Positions 8,742 through 17,639 are shown, counted from the stretch's first letter. The stretch: 64,000 bases of DNA from Fusibacter sp. A1 (GCF_004125825.1 NZ_QQWI01000004.1:124001-188000); one strand, 5' to 3'. The notes: a model not told the origin generated them from the sequence alone. Numbers and translations are program-made.

Positions 8742-10244
8742 TCACCTGTTTCTTATTGGTAGTTGTAAAATCACTTTTGTTCCAATCCCCTGTGTACTGT
8801 CAATGGTAAGTACATGAGACTTACCATAAAACGCGCAAAGACGCTCGTATACGTTGGCAATTCCCAGCCCTGTGGTATGTCCCAGTCCATTTTGATATCC
8901 GATCTGAGGCTCGTAGGCTGTCCTTAACATCTCCATACGCGTTGATTCATCCATCCCTTTTCCATTGTCAAGTATGGTAATACTCAGCACGTCTTCTCCA
9001 ACTTCAGCATAAATCTCAATTTTTCCATTGTCCTCTTTATCTTTCAATCCATGAATAAGCGCATTTTCGACAATCGGTTGAAGCACCAGCGGGGGCATGA
9101 CTTGTTCAAGGGCAAGATCATCGATCTCATAAGTGATGCTTAACATCTCTCCAAATCTAACTGCCATCAAATGCTCGTAATGTCTGATATTCTTAATCTC
9201 ATCGTACAATGTCACCGAGTTATCAAGGCTTTGAATATTATACCTGAACATACGGGCCATATGGTCTAAAAAGTCAGCAGTCCTGTCGGCATCTTCTAAA
9301 ATCGCAAGTTGTAATCCGGCATTGATTGTATTGAAGAGAAAGTGTGGATTGATTTGTGATTGCAAGGCCATCAGTTCTGCTTGCTTAAGCAGGTTCTGCA
9401 TTTTTAAGTTTTCTACTTCAGTCAATCGAAGCTTGTTTTCAGTTACTGCCTTATCCTTTAAGGCTTCAACATAGCTTTTGATATTCGCAGACATTTCTTT
9501 AAATGTTTGAGTAAGTACCTTAGCCTCGTCATATCCATGAACCGTCTCCACTTCAAAGTCGTAATTGCCGGCTGAGATATTTGTCGCATAGTCAGATAAC
9601 TTCTCAATCGGATTTGCGACCGCCTGGGTAAAATCGACAATGAATACGACACCAAGCAGCAGCACGACTACAAAAATACCGATGAAAACGAGTTTGATCT
9701 GATCAATTGTCCTGGTCATCGCAATGAACTCATCAACATTGTTGTTGAAAGCTCCGCCGTTGATGTCATCCATCACCACAGCGATATTGGCACTTATTTT
9801 CTGTAGTCTCTCAAAGGACAAGATCGTTGCTTCGATATTTCTAGCCCTTTTATTGGTAATCGATTTAGATGCTTCTTCAAAATAACCGTCAAGCATATTG
9901 CCGATGCCGTTAAACTTTAAAACAGACTCCTGATGACTAAGTCCCAATCTAAGTTTCTTTTGCATCTCACGCAGTCTTTCGAGCGAGTCTAGATAACTGA
10001 CAAAACTGTCAGAACTCTTCGTGTTCAAATACGATTCAAGGTTTTTTTCAAAGCGGATCATTTCATCGGCCAGCGTATCAAGCGTCAGGCTGTCAGAAAA
10101 CATCGCGGTAAAATTCTTGCTGATATCAAGCGTAATATAAAACATGCTAAGATAGCCAACTAACAAGCTCACAAGTATCGTAAGCGTAAAACCGGTAACC
10201 TTTGTTCTTATGGTTGTTTTTCTAAGCCTTTTAAATAACGACAT
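8742..10244 (-). CDS. Sensor histidine kinase (YesM-like)
   Basis: A 500-residue membrane kinase. TM1 is at about 14-37, an extracytoplasmic helical domain at about 38-190, TM2 at about 195-217, then HAMP (about 220-270), a coiled coil, a His_kinase domain (PF06580) with phospho-acceptor His in QINPHFLFNTIN, and a HATPase with VENALIHGLKDK, ILDNGKGM and GLGIANVYERL. The ATG at 10244 is preferred over the in-frame ATG at 10271, because GAGGAAG (10247-10253) is well spaced and the longer form would overlap the upstream gene. It likely senses sugar indirectly through the anchored binding protein encoded just upstream, as in three-component YesMN-type systems (inference). Confidence 0.9.
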   Translation of the reverse strand: MSLFKRLRKTTIRTKVTGFTLTILVSLLVGYLSMFYITLDISKNFTAMFSDSLTLDTLADEMIRFEKNLESYLNTKSSDSFVSYLDSLERLREMQKKLRLGLSHQESVLKFNGIGNMLDGYFEEASKSITNKRARNIEATILSFERLQKISANIAVVMDDINGGAFNNNVDEFIAMTRTIDQIKLVFIGIFVVVLLLGVVFIVDFTQAVANPIEKLSDYATNISAGNYDFEVETVHGYDEAKVLTQTFKEMSANIKSYVEALKDKAVTENKLRLTEVENLKMQNLLKQAELMALQSQINPHFLFNTINAGLQLAILEDADRTADFLDHMARMFRYNIQSLDNSVTLYDEIKNIRHYEHLMAVRFGEMLSITYEIDDLALEQVMPPLVLQPIVENALIHGLKDKEDNGKIEIYAEVGEDVLSITILDNGKGMDESTRMEMLRTAYEPQIGYQNGLGHTTGLGIANVYERLCAFYGKSHVLTIDSTQGIGTKVILQLPIRNR

Positions 10245-10257
10245 AACTTCCTCTGTT

Positions 10258-11205
10258 CTATTCCATGACATTGATTTCGATATTCACATAGGACGATTGA
10301 GACTTATTCTGATTAAGTGCGATCAAAGCTCTAATCGCCTCATCACCCATAATATCAAAACCAAGGTCGATACTTGCGTAAACGATACCCTTTTTAATTC
10401 CTTCAAGCGTTGCCTCGAGATTTCCGCTACCGATCAACCTTATGTCACTTACTCGATTGAGGTCGACAAGTAGGTTCATCACCCTAGTAGTATCAAGCGG
10501 ATCTGTACAAACTACGGTATTGATGCTGTCTTCACTTAAGTGACTTTCCAATAACAGTTCAGCCCTTGTCTGGGCAGTATAACCGATATAGACGATTTCC
10601 AGGACGCCTTCCTCTGAATCTACCGGTCTAAAACCATTCAGAAAATTATTCCTTGCAGAACCCGAACTGGACTCATAATCTCTTCCAAGTAAAAGTAGTA
10701 CTTTTGCCTTGTCCGTACGCCCCTCAGTCGCAAGAGCGGCGCTTACCTTACCTGCGTTGAACTTGTTGCTGCCGATGTAGACATCTCGATAGGATTCCGG
10801 AGAATCATTGCCGACAAGTACGATAAAAATGCCCTTTTGCTGCATTTTTATAATATTGTCCTTCGCTTTGGAATTTGATTTGAGCTTCACAATGATACCA
10901 TCCACCTTCATTTGCTCGGCTATTTCAAATGCCTGATTGATACTTGTCTCGTCTTCTGTCACAAGGGTCGTTTCAAGAACCACATTATATTCATTGATCG
11001 CATCCTCCATGCCCGCAAAAAAATCAGCGGCGCTTTGCGAGCTGTCGTCATCAGTAATCAATGCGTAATGAATGACTGGCGACTGATTGTCCTTAAAAAA
11101 CTCACTACGGTAGTGCCCTAAGTCAAGGGATAGCACAACCGCATAGGTAATCAAAATAACCAGCGCCAGTATTAGTGCTATTTCAAGCCATTTTATCCGC
11201 TTCAT
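10258..11205 (-). CDS. Membrane-anchored sugar-binding sensory protein
   Basis: A 315-residue protein with one N-terminal hydrophobic segment (about 7-26) lacking a lipobox cysteine, so probably a membrane-tethered, externally exposed binding domain. The rest is a type 1 periplasmic-binding fold: DFFAGMEDAINEYNV, KVDGIIVKLKSNSKAKD, GIFIVLVGND and VVCTDPLDTTRVMNLL. The start at 11205 has GAGGAC 5 bases upstream; the in-frame ATG at 11280 would run through a transcription terminator. It is 13 bp upstream of the kinase gene. Being tethered and first in a kinase-regulator operon suggests it is the ligand sensor rather than a transport component. Ligand unknown. Confidence 0.8.
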   Translation of the reverse strand: MKRIKWLEIALILALVILITYAVVLSLDLGHYRSEFFKDNQSPVIHYALITDDDSSQSAADFFAGMEDAINEYNVVLETTLVTEDETSINQAFEIAEQMKVDGIIVKLKSNSKAKDNIIKMQQKGIFIVLVGNDSPESYRDVYIGSNKFNAGKVSAALATEGRTDKAKVLLLLGRDYESSSGSARNNFLNGFRPVDSEEGVLEIVYIGYTAQTRAELLLESHLSEDSINTVVCTDPLDTTRVMNLLVDLNRVSDIRLIGSGNLEATLEGIKKGIVYASIDLGFDIMGDEAIRALIALNQNKSQSSYVNIEINVME

Positions 11206-11228
11206 ATCCGTCCTCATCATCCAGGTTT

Positions 11229-11266
11229 TAAAAAAAACCACGAATGCCGTTTGGCTTACGTGGTTT
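11229..11266 (-). terminator. Intrinsic terminator / possible attenuator before the sensing operon
   Basis: A 7-bp stem (11236-11242 with 11259-11265, extendable) followed on the minus strand by 8-9 U. It lies after the chemoreceptor gene and 24 bp before the sensory-protein start, so it terminates the former and may attenuate read-through into the latter. Confidence 0.75.
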
Positions 11267-11370
11267 CTTGGCACATTCAATTATGACAATATCTTAATCC
11301 TTTGTTGCTGTCAAGTCACTTACACCCGCTCGGGTGAAATTCAAGGACGATTTTTTCGTCTGACCCCTTC

Positions 11371-13086
11371 TTACAATTCGATATGAAATAGATTGACCTG
11401 TTTTTCAAGCTTGTCGATGATTTCTTGCAGCTCATGCATGCTGGAGCTGATTTCCTCGACATGCGATGCGGATTCCTGAGAGGCACTGTTCACTTCGCCT
11501 ATGGCTTCATGGTTTTTGTGGGACAAGTCCTTGATGAAGTCAGTTCTTTCAAGTACCAGGGCCTGATGCCTCACCAAGGTCTCCATTTGAGATTTCACTC
11601 TTGTCATCTCAGAGATGATCTCCCTTGTGGATTCCTCAGTCGTATCGTAAGCGGAAATAGTCTCTATCACTTGTGTCTGCGCACCTGCGACCGCCCCCAC
11701 CTGTTCCTTGGCGATGCTGTTTGACGCTTGGATGTCGTTAAGGACCGTATGGACGATAGTGTCGATTTTTTCTACAGAGACAGCGGACTCCTCGGCGAGC
11801 TTTCTGATTTCCTCTGCGACTACCGCAAATCCTCTCCCTTGCTCACCTGCTCGTGCGGCTTCGATCGATGCATTGAGCGCCAGCAGGTTGGTCTGGTTGG
11901 CAATCCCCTTGATGGTTCCTATGATCGATAGGATCGCTCCCGAAGTGTCGTAGAGAACCGACAACTTGTCATTGATCGCCATGAATCCTTTGGCAGTCGA
12001 ATCGATCGTCGTCTTCATTTCCTGCATCGCCTTATTCGAAGCGTCGGCATACCCTCTCACAGCGTCACCTGCCGTTGTCGCCCCTTCGATCGTTTCAAAG
12101 ATGGAGTTCACACTCGACTGGGTGTCTTCGCTGATGAGTCCAAGGTCGTCCACAGCCCTTACCTGTCCATCCACATTTTCTTGAACCACACTTAGACTTG
12201 CCGTGTTTTCCTGAACCATCGCTGAAATTCCCGTAGTCGCATCTTGGATTCCGTTGAACGTCGAATGGATACCTCGTGTCAGCTGTTGGATCTCTCCGAT
12301 AAGCAGCAGGTTGTTGATCTTCATAGTTCCAAGAGCCTCCGCCAGACCTTTGAACTCACCTTGATAGTTTTCCTTGATGGTGACAGCCAAGTCGTACCCT
12401 GCCATCTGCTCACATGCGCTTTTGAGTTCCTTGATCGGTCTAAGCAAGAAATGAATCGAAACGGAAAGAGAGACGGCTATGACGATCATCGCAATAATCG
12501 AGATGAGTTCCAGTTTTATGAAGGCCTTTTTTACCTGATCCACCTCGTCGGTGACATCAAAATCCATCCCTAGGGCTGCAACCACCTCTCGATCCTGGTT
12601 AAGCAGTGGAAAGTAGTTGCTGTATAGTATCTCATTGTTATACTCTTCGAACTTTCCATACAATTTGGTTTTCGACTCAAATACCTTATCATAGAAGGTA
12701 TCGTATTCATTTTCTGTCGGCTCGTTGATATCCACCGACTCCTCATCATCCACAGATAATCCATCTACGATGTACACGTAACCGGCATCTGTTTTCTTTA
12801 CAATATGTAAAAACTCAAGATTGGCAGAATCCCTGATCGTGATCAGGTTGGCCTTGACCTTCACATAGTCCGCATCGTCTTCCTCGATACCGTCTGTCAA
12901 TAGCTCCTCAAAGTTCACTCTTGATGAGACTGCGCTGTAGACTCCATTTACCGTCTGTTGCATCTGCCTTGAAAGTGATGTGGACAGTGCGCTGTAGGTC
13001 GTCACCGATATCACTCCTACTAGCATGATGATTAGGATCAACACCAGGCCTATAATCTTAACACTTATTTTTTGATGCTGTTTCAT
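11371..13086 (-). CDS. Methyl-accepting chemotaxis protein
   Basis: A 571-residue chemoreceptor. TM1 is at about 9-31, an extracytoplasmic sensor region at about 32-190 (single-Cache-like, with [19 protein letters not shown]), TM2 at about 192-214, HAMP at about 215-265, and the signalling domain at about 280-571 contains the conserved hairpin tip [19 protein letters not shown]. It would control CheA and swimming or gliding behaviour in a membrane array. The ATG follows AAGGAGGAG. It stands alone, upstream of the sugar-sensing operon and separated from it by a terminator. No C-terminal CheR-tether pentapeptide is visible. The ligand cannot be named. Confidence 0.93.
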   Translation of the reverse strand: MKQHQKISVKIIGLVLILIIMLVGVISVTTYSALSTSLSRQMQQTVNGVYSAVSSRVNFEELLTDGIEEDDADYVKVKANLITIRDSANLEFLHIVKKTDAGYVYIVDGLSVDDEESVDINEPTENEYDTFYDKVFESKTKLYGKFEEYNNEILYSNYFPLLNQDREVVAALGMDFDVTDEVDQVKKAFIKLELISIIAMIVIAVSLSVSIHFLLRPIKELKSACEQMAGYDLAVTIKENYQGEFKGLAEALGTMKINNLLLIGEIQQLTRGIHSTFNGIQDATTGISAMVQENTASLSVVQENVDGQVRAVDDLGLISEDTQSSVNSIFETIEGATTAGDAVRGYADASNKAMQEMKTTIDSTAKGFMAINDKLSVLYDTSGAILSIIGTIKGIANQTNLLALNASIEAARAGEQGRGFAVVAEEIRKLAEESAVSVEKIDTIVHTVLNDIQASNSIAKEQVGAVAGAQTQVIETISAYDTTEESTREIISEMTRVKSQMETLVRHQALVLERTDFIKDLSHKNHEAIGEVNSASQESASHVEEISSSMHELQEIIDKLEKQVNLFHIEL

Positions 13087-13162
13087 GTTTGCTCCTCCTT
13101 ATTAATGACCTTGATATCATAGCAGATTAACCTTAACTCAACATTAAAAATAGATTATGTTT

Positions 13163-13192
13163 TTGCTTTATCTGATGACAGTGACTTATAAA
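13163..13192 (+). promoter_or_regulatory. Candidate promoter for the small lipoprotein gene
   Basis: TTGCTT (13163-13168) and TATAAA (13187-13192) with an 18-base spacer, 57 bp before the start at 13249. Confidence 0.4.
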
Positions 13193-13248
13193 AATGACAC
13201 AATGAAACTTATTGAGGAAAATCCGATCATTCAATCGAAGGAGATACC

Positions 13249-13818
13249 ATGAAAAAGAAGATCATATTCATCACGACACTCTTGTTAATGCTCACCCTCA
13301 GCGGATGCACGAGCCTTAAATCCCAGTTCAAGGACTTAAGCGCCGAATGGGTGGGACTTGAAAGAACCTTCACGGTCTTCAACGACTATGGTGACATCAC
13401 CATGTCCGTCACAGGCACCAACACCGACATGCAACCCTCAGAAGTTGAAAACGTGCTGATGATCGAAGTCGACGGAAGCAGATGGCAGCACGTGGGATCG
13501 ACAATGATCGCATTTGAAACAGGGCTTGTCAATCACATCGACGCCTACAAGGACGCACTTGACTTAAGCGGCGACAACAGCGGCACCATCACCTCTATCG
13601 ACAAGGCGCTCAACCAGTTCTTCTCGAACACGTCAGGACTTGCGAGAGTCGTCATCATCAAAACACAGACAGGCATGCCGATTGCAGTTTACGAAGGCGA
13701 CAAAGTGCTTGTAGAGGCATCCGCGCTCCCCAATACGACAAAGATACTGATCGACAACAAACGCCTGCATGTCTACCGGGCAGACCTAGAGATCATCGAA
13801 AAGTCATTATTTGATTAA
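13249..13818 (+). CDS. Small lipoprotein, DUF5052-like
   Basis: A 189-residue predicted lipoprotein with signal peptide and lipobox LSGC at residues 17-20. The mature part is mostly beta-strand-like, with ERTFTVFNDYGDITMSVTG, WQHVGSTMIAFE and ARVVIIKTQTGMPIAVYEGD. Overall it resembles the DUF5052 family of Firmicute lipoproteins, which has no known biochemical role. It has its own promoter and RBS (AAGGAGAT) and ends in a bidirectional terminator, so it is a single-gene unit. Function not assigned; surface location is inferred from the lipobox. Confidence 0.65.
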   Translation: MKKKIIFITTLLLMLTLSGCTSLKSQFKDLSAEWVGLERTFTVFNDYGDITMSVTGTNTDMQPSEVENVLMIEVDGSRWQHVGSTMIAFETGLVNHIDAYKDALDLSGDNSGTITSIDKALNQFFSNTSGLARVVIIKTQTGMPIAVYEGDKVLVEASALPNTTKILIDNKRLHVYRADLEIIEKSLFD

Positions 13819-13827
13819 GTCACACTA

Positions 13828-13857
13828 AAACACCCCACATCATTGATGTAGGGTGTT
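13828..13857. terminator. Bidirectional intrinsic terminator
   Basis: A near-perfect hairpin between convergent genes (AAACACCC pairing with GGGTGTTT around an inner ACATC/GATGT stem). Confidence 0.8.
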
Positions 13858-13859
13858 TG

Positions 13860-14207
13860 TTATTTCATTCTGAATTCAACTCGAGTGTCAAACTCGTGTA
13901 ATTTTCGACGTGTGGACTGACTGAGCCCTGCCATTCCGTCAATCGGCAGATAACACGCCCTAAGGTCGTCGAACAGATACAGCACCTGATTGCTGATATA
14001 GTAGATATCCTCTAGTTCGAACTCCTGAATCATCGCGAATGGAAAATTGTACATCATCATCTGATTCTTGATGCCTCTGAGATAATCGATTGCTTCTTTC
14101 TCGCTCTCAAACTGCTTTAGGACACGTTTGTCAATCTCTTGAGATACCATATCCTGAATGCGTATTTCACTGATGATCTTAAAAAGTGTCACTACATAAA
14201 CCGTCAT
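13860..14207 (-). CDS. Hypothetical protein, 115 aa
   Basis: A small, probably cytoplasmic protein that I do not recognise. It is mixed alpha/beta with SEKEAIDYLRGIKNQMM in the middle and a basic C-terminus (STRRKLHEFDTRVEFRMK). No membrane segment, cysteine pair or nucleotide-binding motif is evident beyond two scattered aromatic-rich stretches. The ATG follows a purine-rich AGGGGGG about 8 bases upstream, which supports expression. It is transcribed alone between the DUF5052-like lipoprotein gene (convergent) and the MccF-like peptidase gene. Confidence 0.6.
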   Translation of the reverse strand: MTVYVVTLFKIISEIRIQDMVSQEIDKRVLKQFESEKEAIDYLRGIKNQMMMYNFPFAMIQEFELEDIYYISNQVLYLFDDLRACYLPIDGMAGLSQSTRRKLHEFDTRVEFRMK

Positions 14208-14298
14208 AATGGCATCCCCCCTAACCTTTCTAAACTTATTGTAACATGTTGGATCGATGCAATTAGGTTACAGTTATATTTCAATTGAAGAGACCTTC

Positions 14299-15327
14299 CT
14301 ATAAGATATGAAATCTTCTGTTATCAAGATCCATCCTTGCCTTTTGCATGTAAGGCATAGCATGCATGGGTGAAGTGTGTCCGAAGTTGCCGTTATAAAG
14401 CACCGGAAGGTCAGGACGATCCATCTCAGTGGTAAAGACTCTCTTAAAGACGTCTTTGTACGCTTCATAATGGCATTCATCGTATGGCTTTGCTACGAAT
14501 ACGCCCGCTAGCTCATCAAGCACCCCTGTGGCTCTTATGGCCCTAAGCATAAAGAGCAGCGCATCCGGGCTTGGCTGATCCTCACTGGTCTCAAGAAACA
14601 GGATCGCCCCCCTGAACACTTCCTTGTCGGGCCAGAGTTCAGTACCCCTCAGCCAGTCCAAAACTTCGACACAGCCACCAAGCAGATGGCCTTCCACCCT
14701 TCCAGAGCCCTGGATGACTTCATACCCCTTGGTATCCTCAATCATCGTCCTTAAGGTCTGATTGTTTTCCGTCTTGTCCCAAGGCAGATACTCAGCGGTC
14801 CACAGCTTCGCAGGCATGATTTCACCCACTGGCTCCTCGCTGAACATCACCTTTCGCAGATAGGTGTCGGTGTAGTCGTGCATCTTCACATTTTCAGCAA
14901 ACTCCATCAGGATACACGGTCCGTAAAAACTCTGAACACCTGCCTTAAGCATCATGAAATGGTTCACCGTCGTATCGGAATAGCCCATAAAGAACTTTGG
15001 ATTTTCCCTAATGACATCATAATCGATGAAAGGAAGTAATCGAATGGTGTCATTGCCTCCGATAGCTGAAATTACCGCCTTGATACTCGTATCCTTAAAG
15101 GCATCCATGAGGTCCTTCGCCCTCAGCTCGGGATGTGCTTCGACAAACTCCGTGCCCCTCAAGGCATGGGGCATGGCTACCACCTCTAGTCCAAAATCTT
15201 CCTCAAGTCTTTTTTTTGCGAGCAGGTAGCGCTCATGAATCACCGGGTCTCCTGCTCCGCCCCATGATAAGCTCACAACTGCGACCTTGTCTCCCGCCTT
15301 CAACTTCTCAGGTCTTATGATATGCAT
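14299..15327 (-). CDS. LD-carboxypeptidase/MccF-like serine peptidase (S66)
   Basis: A 342-residue cytoplasmic S66 peptidase. The nucleophile motif GYSDTTVNHFMMLKAG carries the catalytic Ser, FLETSEDQPSPD the Glu and FGHTSPM the His of the Ser-Glu-His triad. The length and the internal insertion fit the MccF subgroup (which cleaves microcin C-like aminoacyl nucleotides) rather than LdcA of peptidoglycan recycling, but the two are hard to separate by eye. The ATG at 15327 has GAGGAGGG well placed; a longer in-frame start at 15366 overlaps the upstream gene. It is co-transcribed with the GNAT fusion protein 25 bp upstream, a pairing relevant to microcin C-type resistance. Confidence 0.85.
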   Translation of the reverse strand: MHIIRPEKLKAGDKVAVVSLSWGGAGDPVIHERYLLAKKRLEEDFGLEVVAMPHALRGTEFVEAHPELRAKDLMDAFKDTSIKAVISAIGGNDTIRLLPFIDYDVIRENPKFFMGYSDTTVNHFMMLKAGVQSFYGPCILMEFAENVKMHDYTDTYLRKVMFSEEPVGEIMPAKLWTAEYLPWDKTENNQTLRTMIEDTKGYEVIQGSGRVEGHLLGGCVEVLDWLRGTELWPDKEVFRGAILFLETSEDQPSPDALLFMLRAIRATGVLDELAGVFVAKPYDECHYEAYKDVFKRVFTTEMDRPDLPVLYNGNFGHTSPMHAMPYMQKARMDLDNRRFHIL

Positions 15328-15352
15328 CTTGTCCCTCCTCTCTCCAATCGGT

Positions 15353-16411
15353 TCATGTCTTGTCACTTACAAGGCTGAACCATCTTACTGTCCTGTCGAT
15401 GACAAATCCCATCTTCTCAGCGAGCCTGATAGAAGGCAGATTCTCTTTTTCGATATGGACATAGACGGGCAGTCCGTCCTCTCTCATCCTTTTCACGATA
15501 AAGGCTGTGATCTGCTCGCCGAAGTGCTTGCCTCGATGGTCGGGCATCACATATAAGAATCCGATCGCGCCGTCGTCATGGGTCAGCGCCCAGGCGACAA
15601 GTTCTCCGTCTACACGTATTCCGCCGTGATAGCCGTAGTCGATCTGCTTCTTCACATAATCGATATCCGTGTATTCGCCATAAGCGTGCGCATTCTGAAT
15701 CGCGTGCGCATCCTGTAAAGTCAGTTCTTCTACAGCACTCATATCACCTTGTACTTCTACTGAAGCTGGCAGGTAGAGCCTCTCGCAGATAAGTTCTCTG
15801 ACCCTTATGTCAGTCGGATCGATAAACTTGACCATCCAGTCCTCGATCAGCGCGAAGTTCGAGTAGACCTTGGGCACCTGTTCGAGTAGCTCACAAAGCC
15901 CCTTCTCCGAGTCCACGCTCAAATAGGTCCAGGGCCTGTCGCTATATCCGACAAAGACATGGTTGTTTTTGTTTTCATAGTCGAATAAAGCTTCATGATG
16001 ACTCATGAAAAACCTCATGTTGTCCTCAGGTGTCGAATGTTCTTTGAGCATCAACTGGCATTTGCCGACCCAGTCCACCAAAAAATCCTCATTGGTGAGT
16101 ATTCTGTCTTCTAGGTCTGCAATCGTCTTAAGGCCTATATTCAGGGACTCCTTGGCAAGTCGTCTATATAAGAAATGATCATCATCCGCAGGGTCGTGGC
16201 ATACCTCAACACGCTTGACTCCCTGCCTATACAGATGGAGAAGCCTGTGATGGCCGTCGATTGAAAACCATTTGTCCAGATACCTGATCACAAAAATGTC
16301 ACCGATAGACTCATAAGTTTCAAAGCTCGCCAGAGCGGACCTCAGCTTTTCATCGCTTAAAAAATGCTGCTGAGGAATTATTTCTTCAATTTCAAGTATT
16401 AGTTTTTCCAT
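15353..16411 (-). CDS. ParB-like N-terminal domain fused to GNAT acetyltransferase
   Basis: A 352-residue two-domain protein. Residues about 1-75 look like a ParB/sulfiredoxin-type domain (FVIRYLDKWFSIDGHHRLLH with a DGHHR motif, then GVKRVEV). Residues about 76-215 are a linker domain of unknown type. Residues about 220-345 are a GNAT fold with acetyl-CoA motif A-like FLYVMPDHRGKHFGEQI and motif B NLPSIRLAEKMGF. The start at 16411 has GGAG 6 bases upstream; the ATG at 16423 would place that RBS inside the gene. It precedes the MccF-like gene in one operon. The GNAT may acetylate a small amine; the N-terminal domain may bind a nucleotide-like ligand. Both points are inference. Confidence 0.75.
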   Translation of the reverse strand: MEKLILEIEEIIPQQHFLSDEKLRSALASFETYESIGDIFVIRYLDKWFSIDGHHRLLHLYRQGVKRVEVCHDPADDDHFLYRRLAKESLNIGLKTIADLEDRILTNEDFLVDWVGKCQLMLKEHSTPEDNMRFFMSHHEALFDYENKNNHVFVGYSDRPWTYLSVDSEKGLCELLEQVPKVYSNFALIEDWMVKFIDPTDIRVRELICERLYLPASVEVQGDMSAVEELTLQDAHAIQNAHAYGEYTDIDYVKKQIDYGYHGGIRVDGELVAWALTHDDGAIGFLYVMPDHRGKHFGEQITAFIVKRMREDGLPVYVHIEKENLPSIRLAEKMGFVIDRTVRWFSLVSDKT

Positions 16412-16637
16412 AGTGGGCTCCATTTAGGTCATAATTTGGTGTTACTCTAAGTATAACCTTTAAAGTCCCTTTCTGTTTCAGCAAAATTCAAAACCGCTCC
16501 TTTTTAACTTATGGATTGAGAAAATTTCATAATAGGTCACAAGGGATATTGCATAATATATATTGGTATACTAAAGAGTCTACTCTACTAGATATAGTGT
16601 GATCTTCTTTTTGAATGTAATTATGCAATTTCCTCGA

Positions 16638-16666
16638 TTGACAAACTATATTGTGCGCAATATAAT
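16638..16666 (+). promoter_or_regulatory. Consensus promoter of the gpx-MarR operon
   Basis: TTGACA (16638-16643) and TATAAT (16661-16666) with a 17-base spacer, an exact sigma-A consensus. The whole gap 16412-16713 holds no gene, only this promoter and its two palindromes. Confidence 0.88.
16647..16664. promoter_or_regulatory. Palindromic operator O1 in the promoter spacer
   Basis: An 18-bp imperfect palindrome with arms TATATTG and CAATATA around TGCG, filling the space between -35 and -10. A bound repressor would block RNA polymerase. The likely ligand is the OhrR-like protein at 17196-17639. Confidence 0.65.
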
Positions 16667-16683
16667 GGTTGCATAAAATAAAA

Positions 16684-16693
16684 TTGCGCGCAA
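16684..16693. promoter_or_regulatory. Palindromic operator O2 downstream of the promoter
   Basis: A perfect 10-bp palindrome, TTGCGCGCAA, about 10-20 bp after the expected transcription start. It shares the TTG-GCGCAA core with O1, suggesting the same protein binds both. Confidence 0.55.
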
Positions 16694-16713
16694 CCTAAAT
16701 TAAGGAGAAACAT

Positions 16714-17190
16714 ATGTCATTTTATCAGCTAGAAGCAGTGGATGGATTCAACAAGGTAAAATCGATGCAAGCCTACAAGGGTAAAGTGGTTCTTGTGGTG
16801 AACACGGCAAGCAAATGCGGATTCACACCTCAGTTCGAGGGGCTTGAAGAACTGTACAAGACCTATAAGGATCAAGGCCTCGAGATTCTAGGATTCCCAT
16901 GTAATCAATTTAAAGAACAGGAACCGGGTTCGCAAGACGAAATCGTTCAGTTCTGTCAGCTCAACTACGGAGTGACCTTCGAAATCTTTGAAAAGGTAGA
17001 CGTGAAGGGGGAGAACATCCACCCCATCTTCGATTACCTGACAAACCAGAAAAAAGGCGCGCTCGGATCAAAAGACGTCAAGTGGAACTTCACCAAGTTC
17101 CTGATCGATCAAAACGGAAAAGTCGTCAAACGATTTGCTCCGACAGACACACCAAAAAAGATTGAAAAATCCATTAAAGAGCTCTTATAG
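16714..17190 (+). CDS. gpx: Glutathione peroxidase family thiol peroxidase
   Basis: A 158-residue cytoplasmic peroxidase. The catalytic tetrad is visible: Cys35 (SKCGFTPQ), Gln65 (FPCNQF, with the resolving-type Cys63 nearby), Trp124 and Asn125 (KWNFTKF). The active site uses Cys, not selenocysteine. Bacterial members usually take electrons from thioredoxin and reduce organic hydroperoxides or hydrogen peroxide. The ATG follows AAGGAG. It is the first gene of a two-gene operon with an OhrR-like MarR repressor, whose probable operators overlap the promoter, so peroxide-inducible expression is expected. Confidence 0.93.
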   Translation: MSFYQLEAVDGFNKVKSMQAYKGKVVLVVNTASKCGFTPQFEGLEELYKTYKDQGLEILGFPCNQFKEQEPGSQDEIVQFCQLNYGVTFEIFEKVDVKGENIHPIFDYLTNQKKGALGSKDVKWNFTKFLIDQNGKVVKRFAPTDTPKKIEKSIKELL

Positions 17191-17195
17191 GTCAG

Positions 17196-17639
17196 ATGAT
17201 GAACAGCGATGAGATCTTAAAACTCGACAACCAGCTCTGTTTCGCACTCTATGCCGCCAACAGGGCGATGACAAAAATGTACAAACCCCTGCTCGATCCC
17301 TTTAGCCTCACCTACCCCCAGTATCTGGTACTGTTGGTGCTGTACGAAAGGGACAAGCTGACTGTGAACGAACTCGGGGACAGGCTTTACCTCGATTCAG
17401 GCACACTCACGCCTCTGCTTAAGCGAATGGAGCAGGCGAAACTCGTCAGCCGTCAGCGGTCATCGAAGGACGAGCGAAAAGTCCTGATCTCGCTGACTGC
17501 AAAAGCGGTAAAGTTAAAGGAATCGCTAGCAGATGTACCGATGACCCTTTTCCGTGAATACGGCTGCGAGCCGACCCAGATCGTCGAACTGAGAGAGACA
17601 CTCCGATCACTTGTTGATCGACTTCAAAAAAACACATAA
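17196..17639 (+). CDS. MarR-family organic peroxide-sensing repressor (OhrR-like)
   Basis: A 147-residue winged-helix repressor. The peroxide-sensing cysteine of OhrR proteins is present as Cys15 in LDNQLCFALYAANRAM, followed by the typical YPQYLVLLVLYE helix, the recognition region YLDSGTLTPLLKRMEQ and the wing KDERKVLISLT. A second Cys lies in EYGCEP near the C-terminal dimer helix, which might allow a 2-Cys mechanism. It starts 5 bp after the gpx stop and is probably translationally coupled, as no strong RBS is seen. It should autorepress the operon through the palindromes at 16647-16693. Confidence 0.9.
   Translation: MMNSDEILKLDNQLCFALYAANRAMTKMYKPLLDPFSLTYPQYLVLLVLYERDKLTVNELGDRLYLDSGTLTPLLKRMEQAKLVSRQRSSKDERKVLISLTAKAVKLKESLADVPMTLFREYGCEPTQIVELRETLRSLVDRLQKNT

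Noticed and set aside
11206-11280. N-terminal extension of the tethered binding protein to the ATG at 11280
   Set aside because: It passes through a terminator hairpin and lacks an RBS; the start at 11205 has a well placed GAGGAC.
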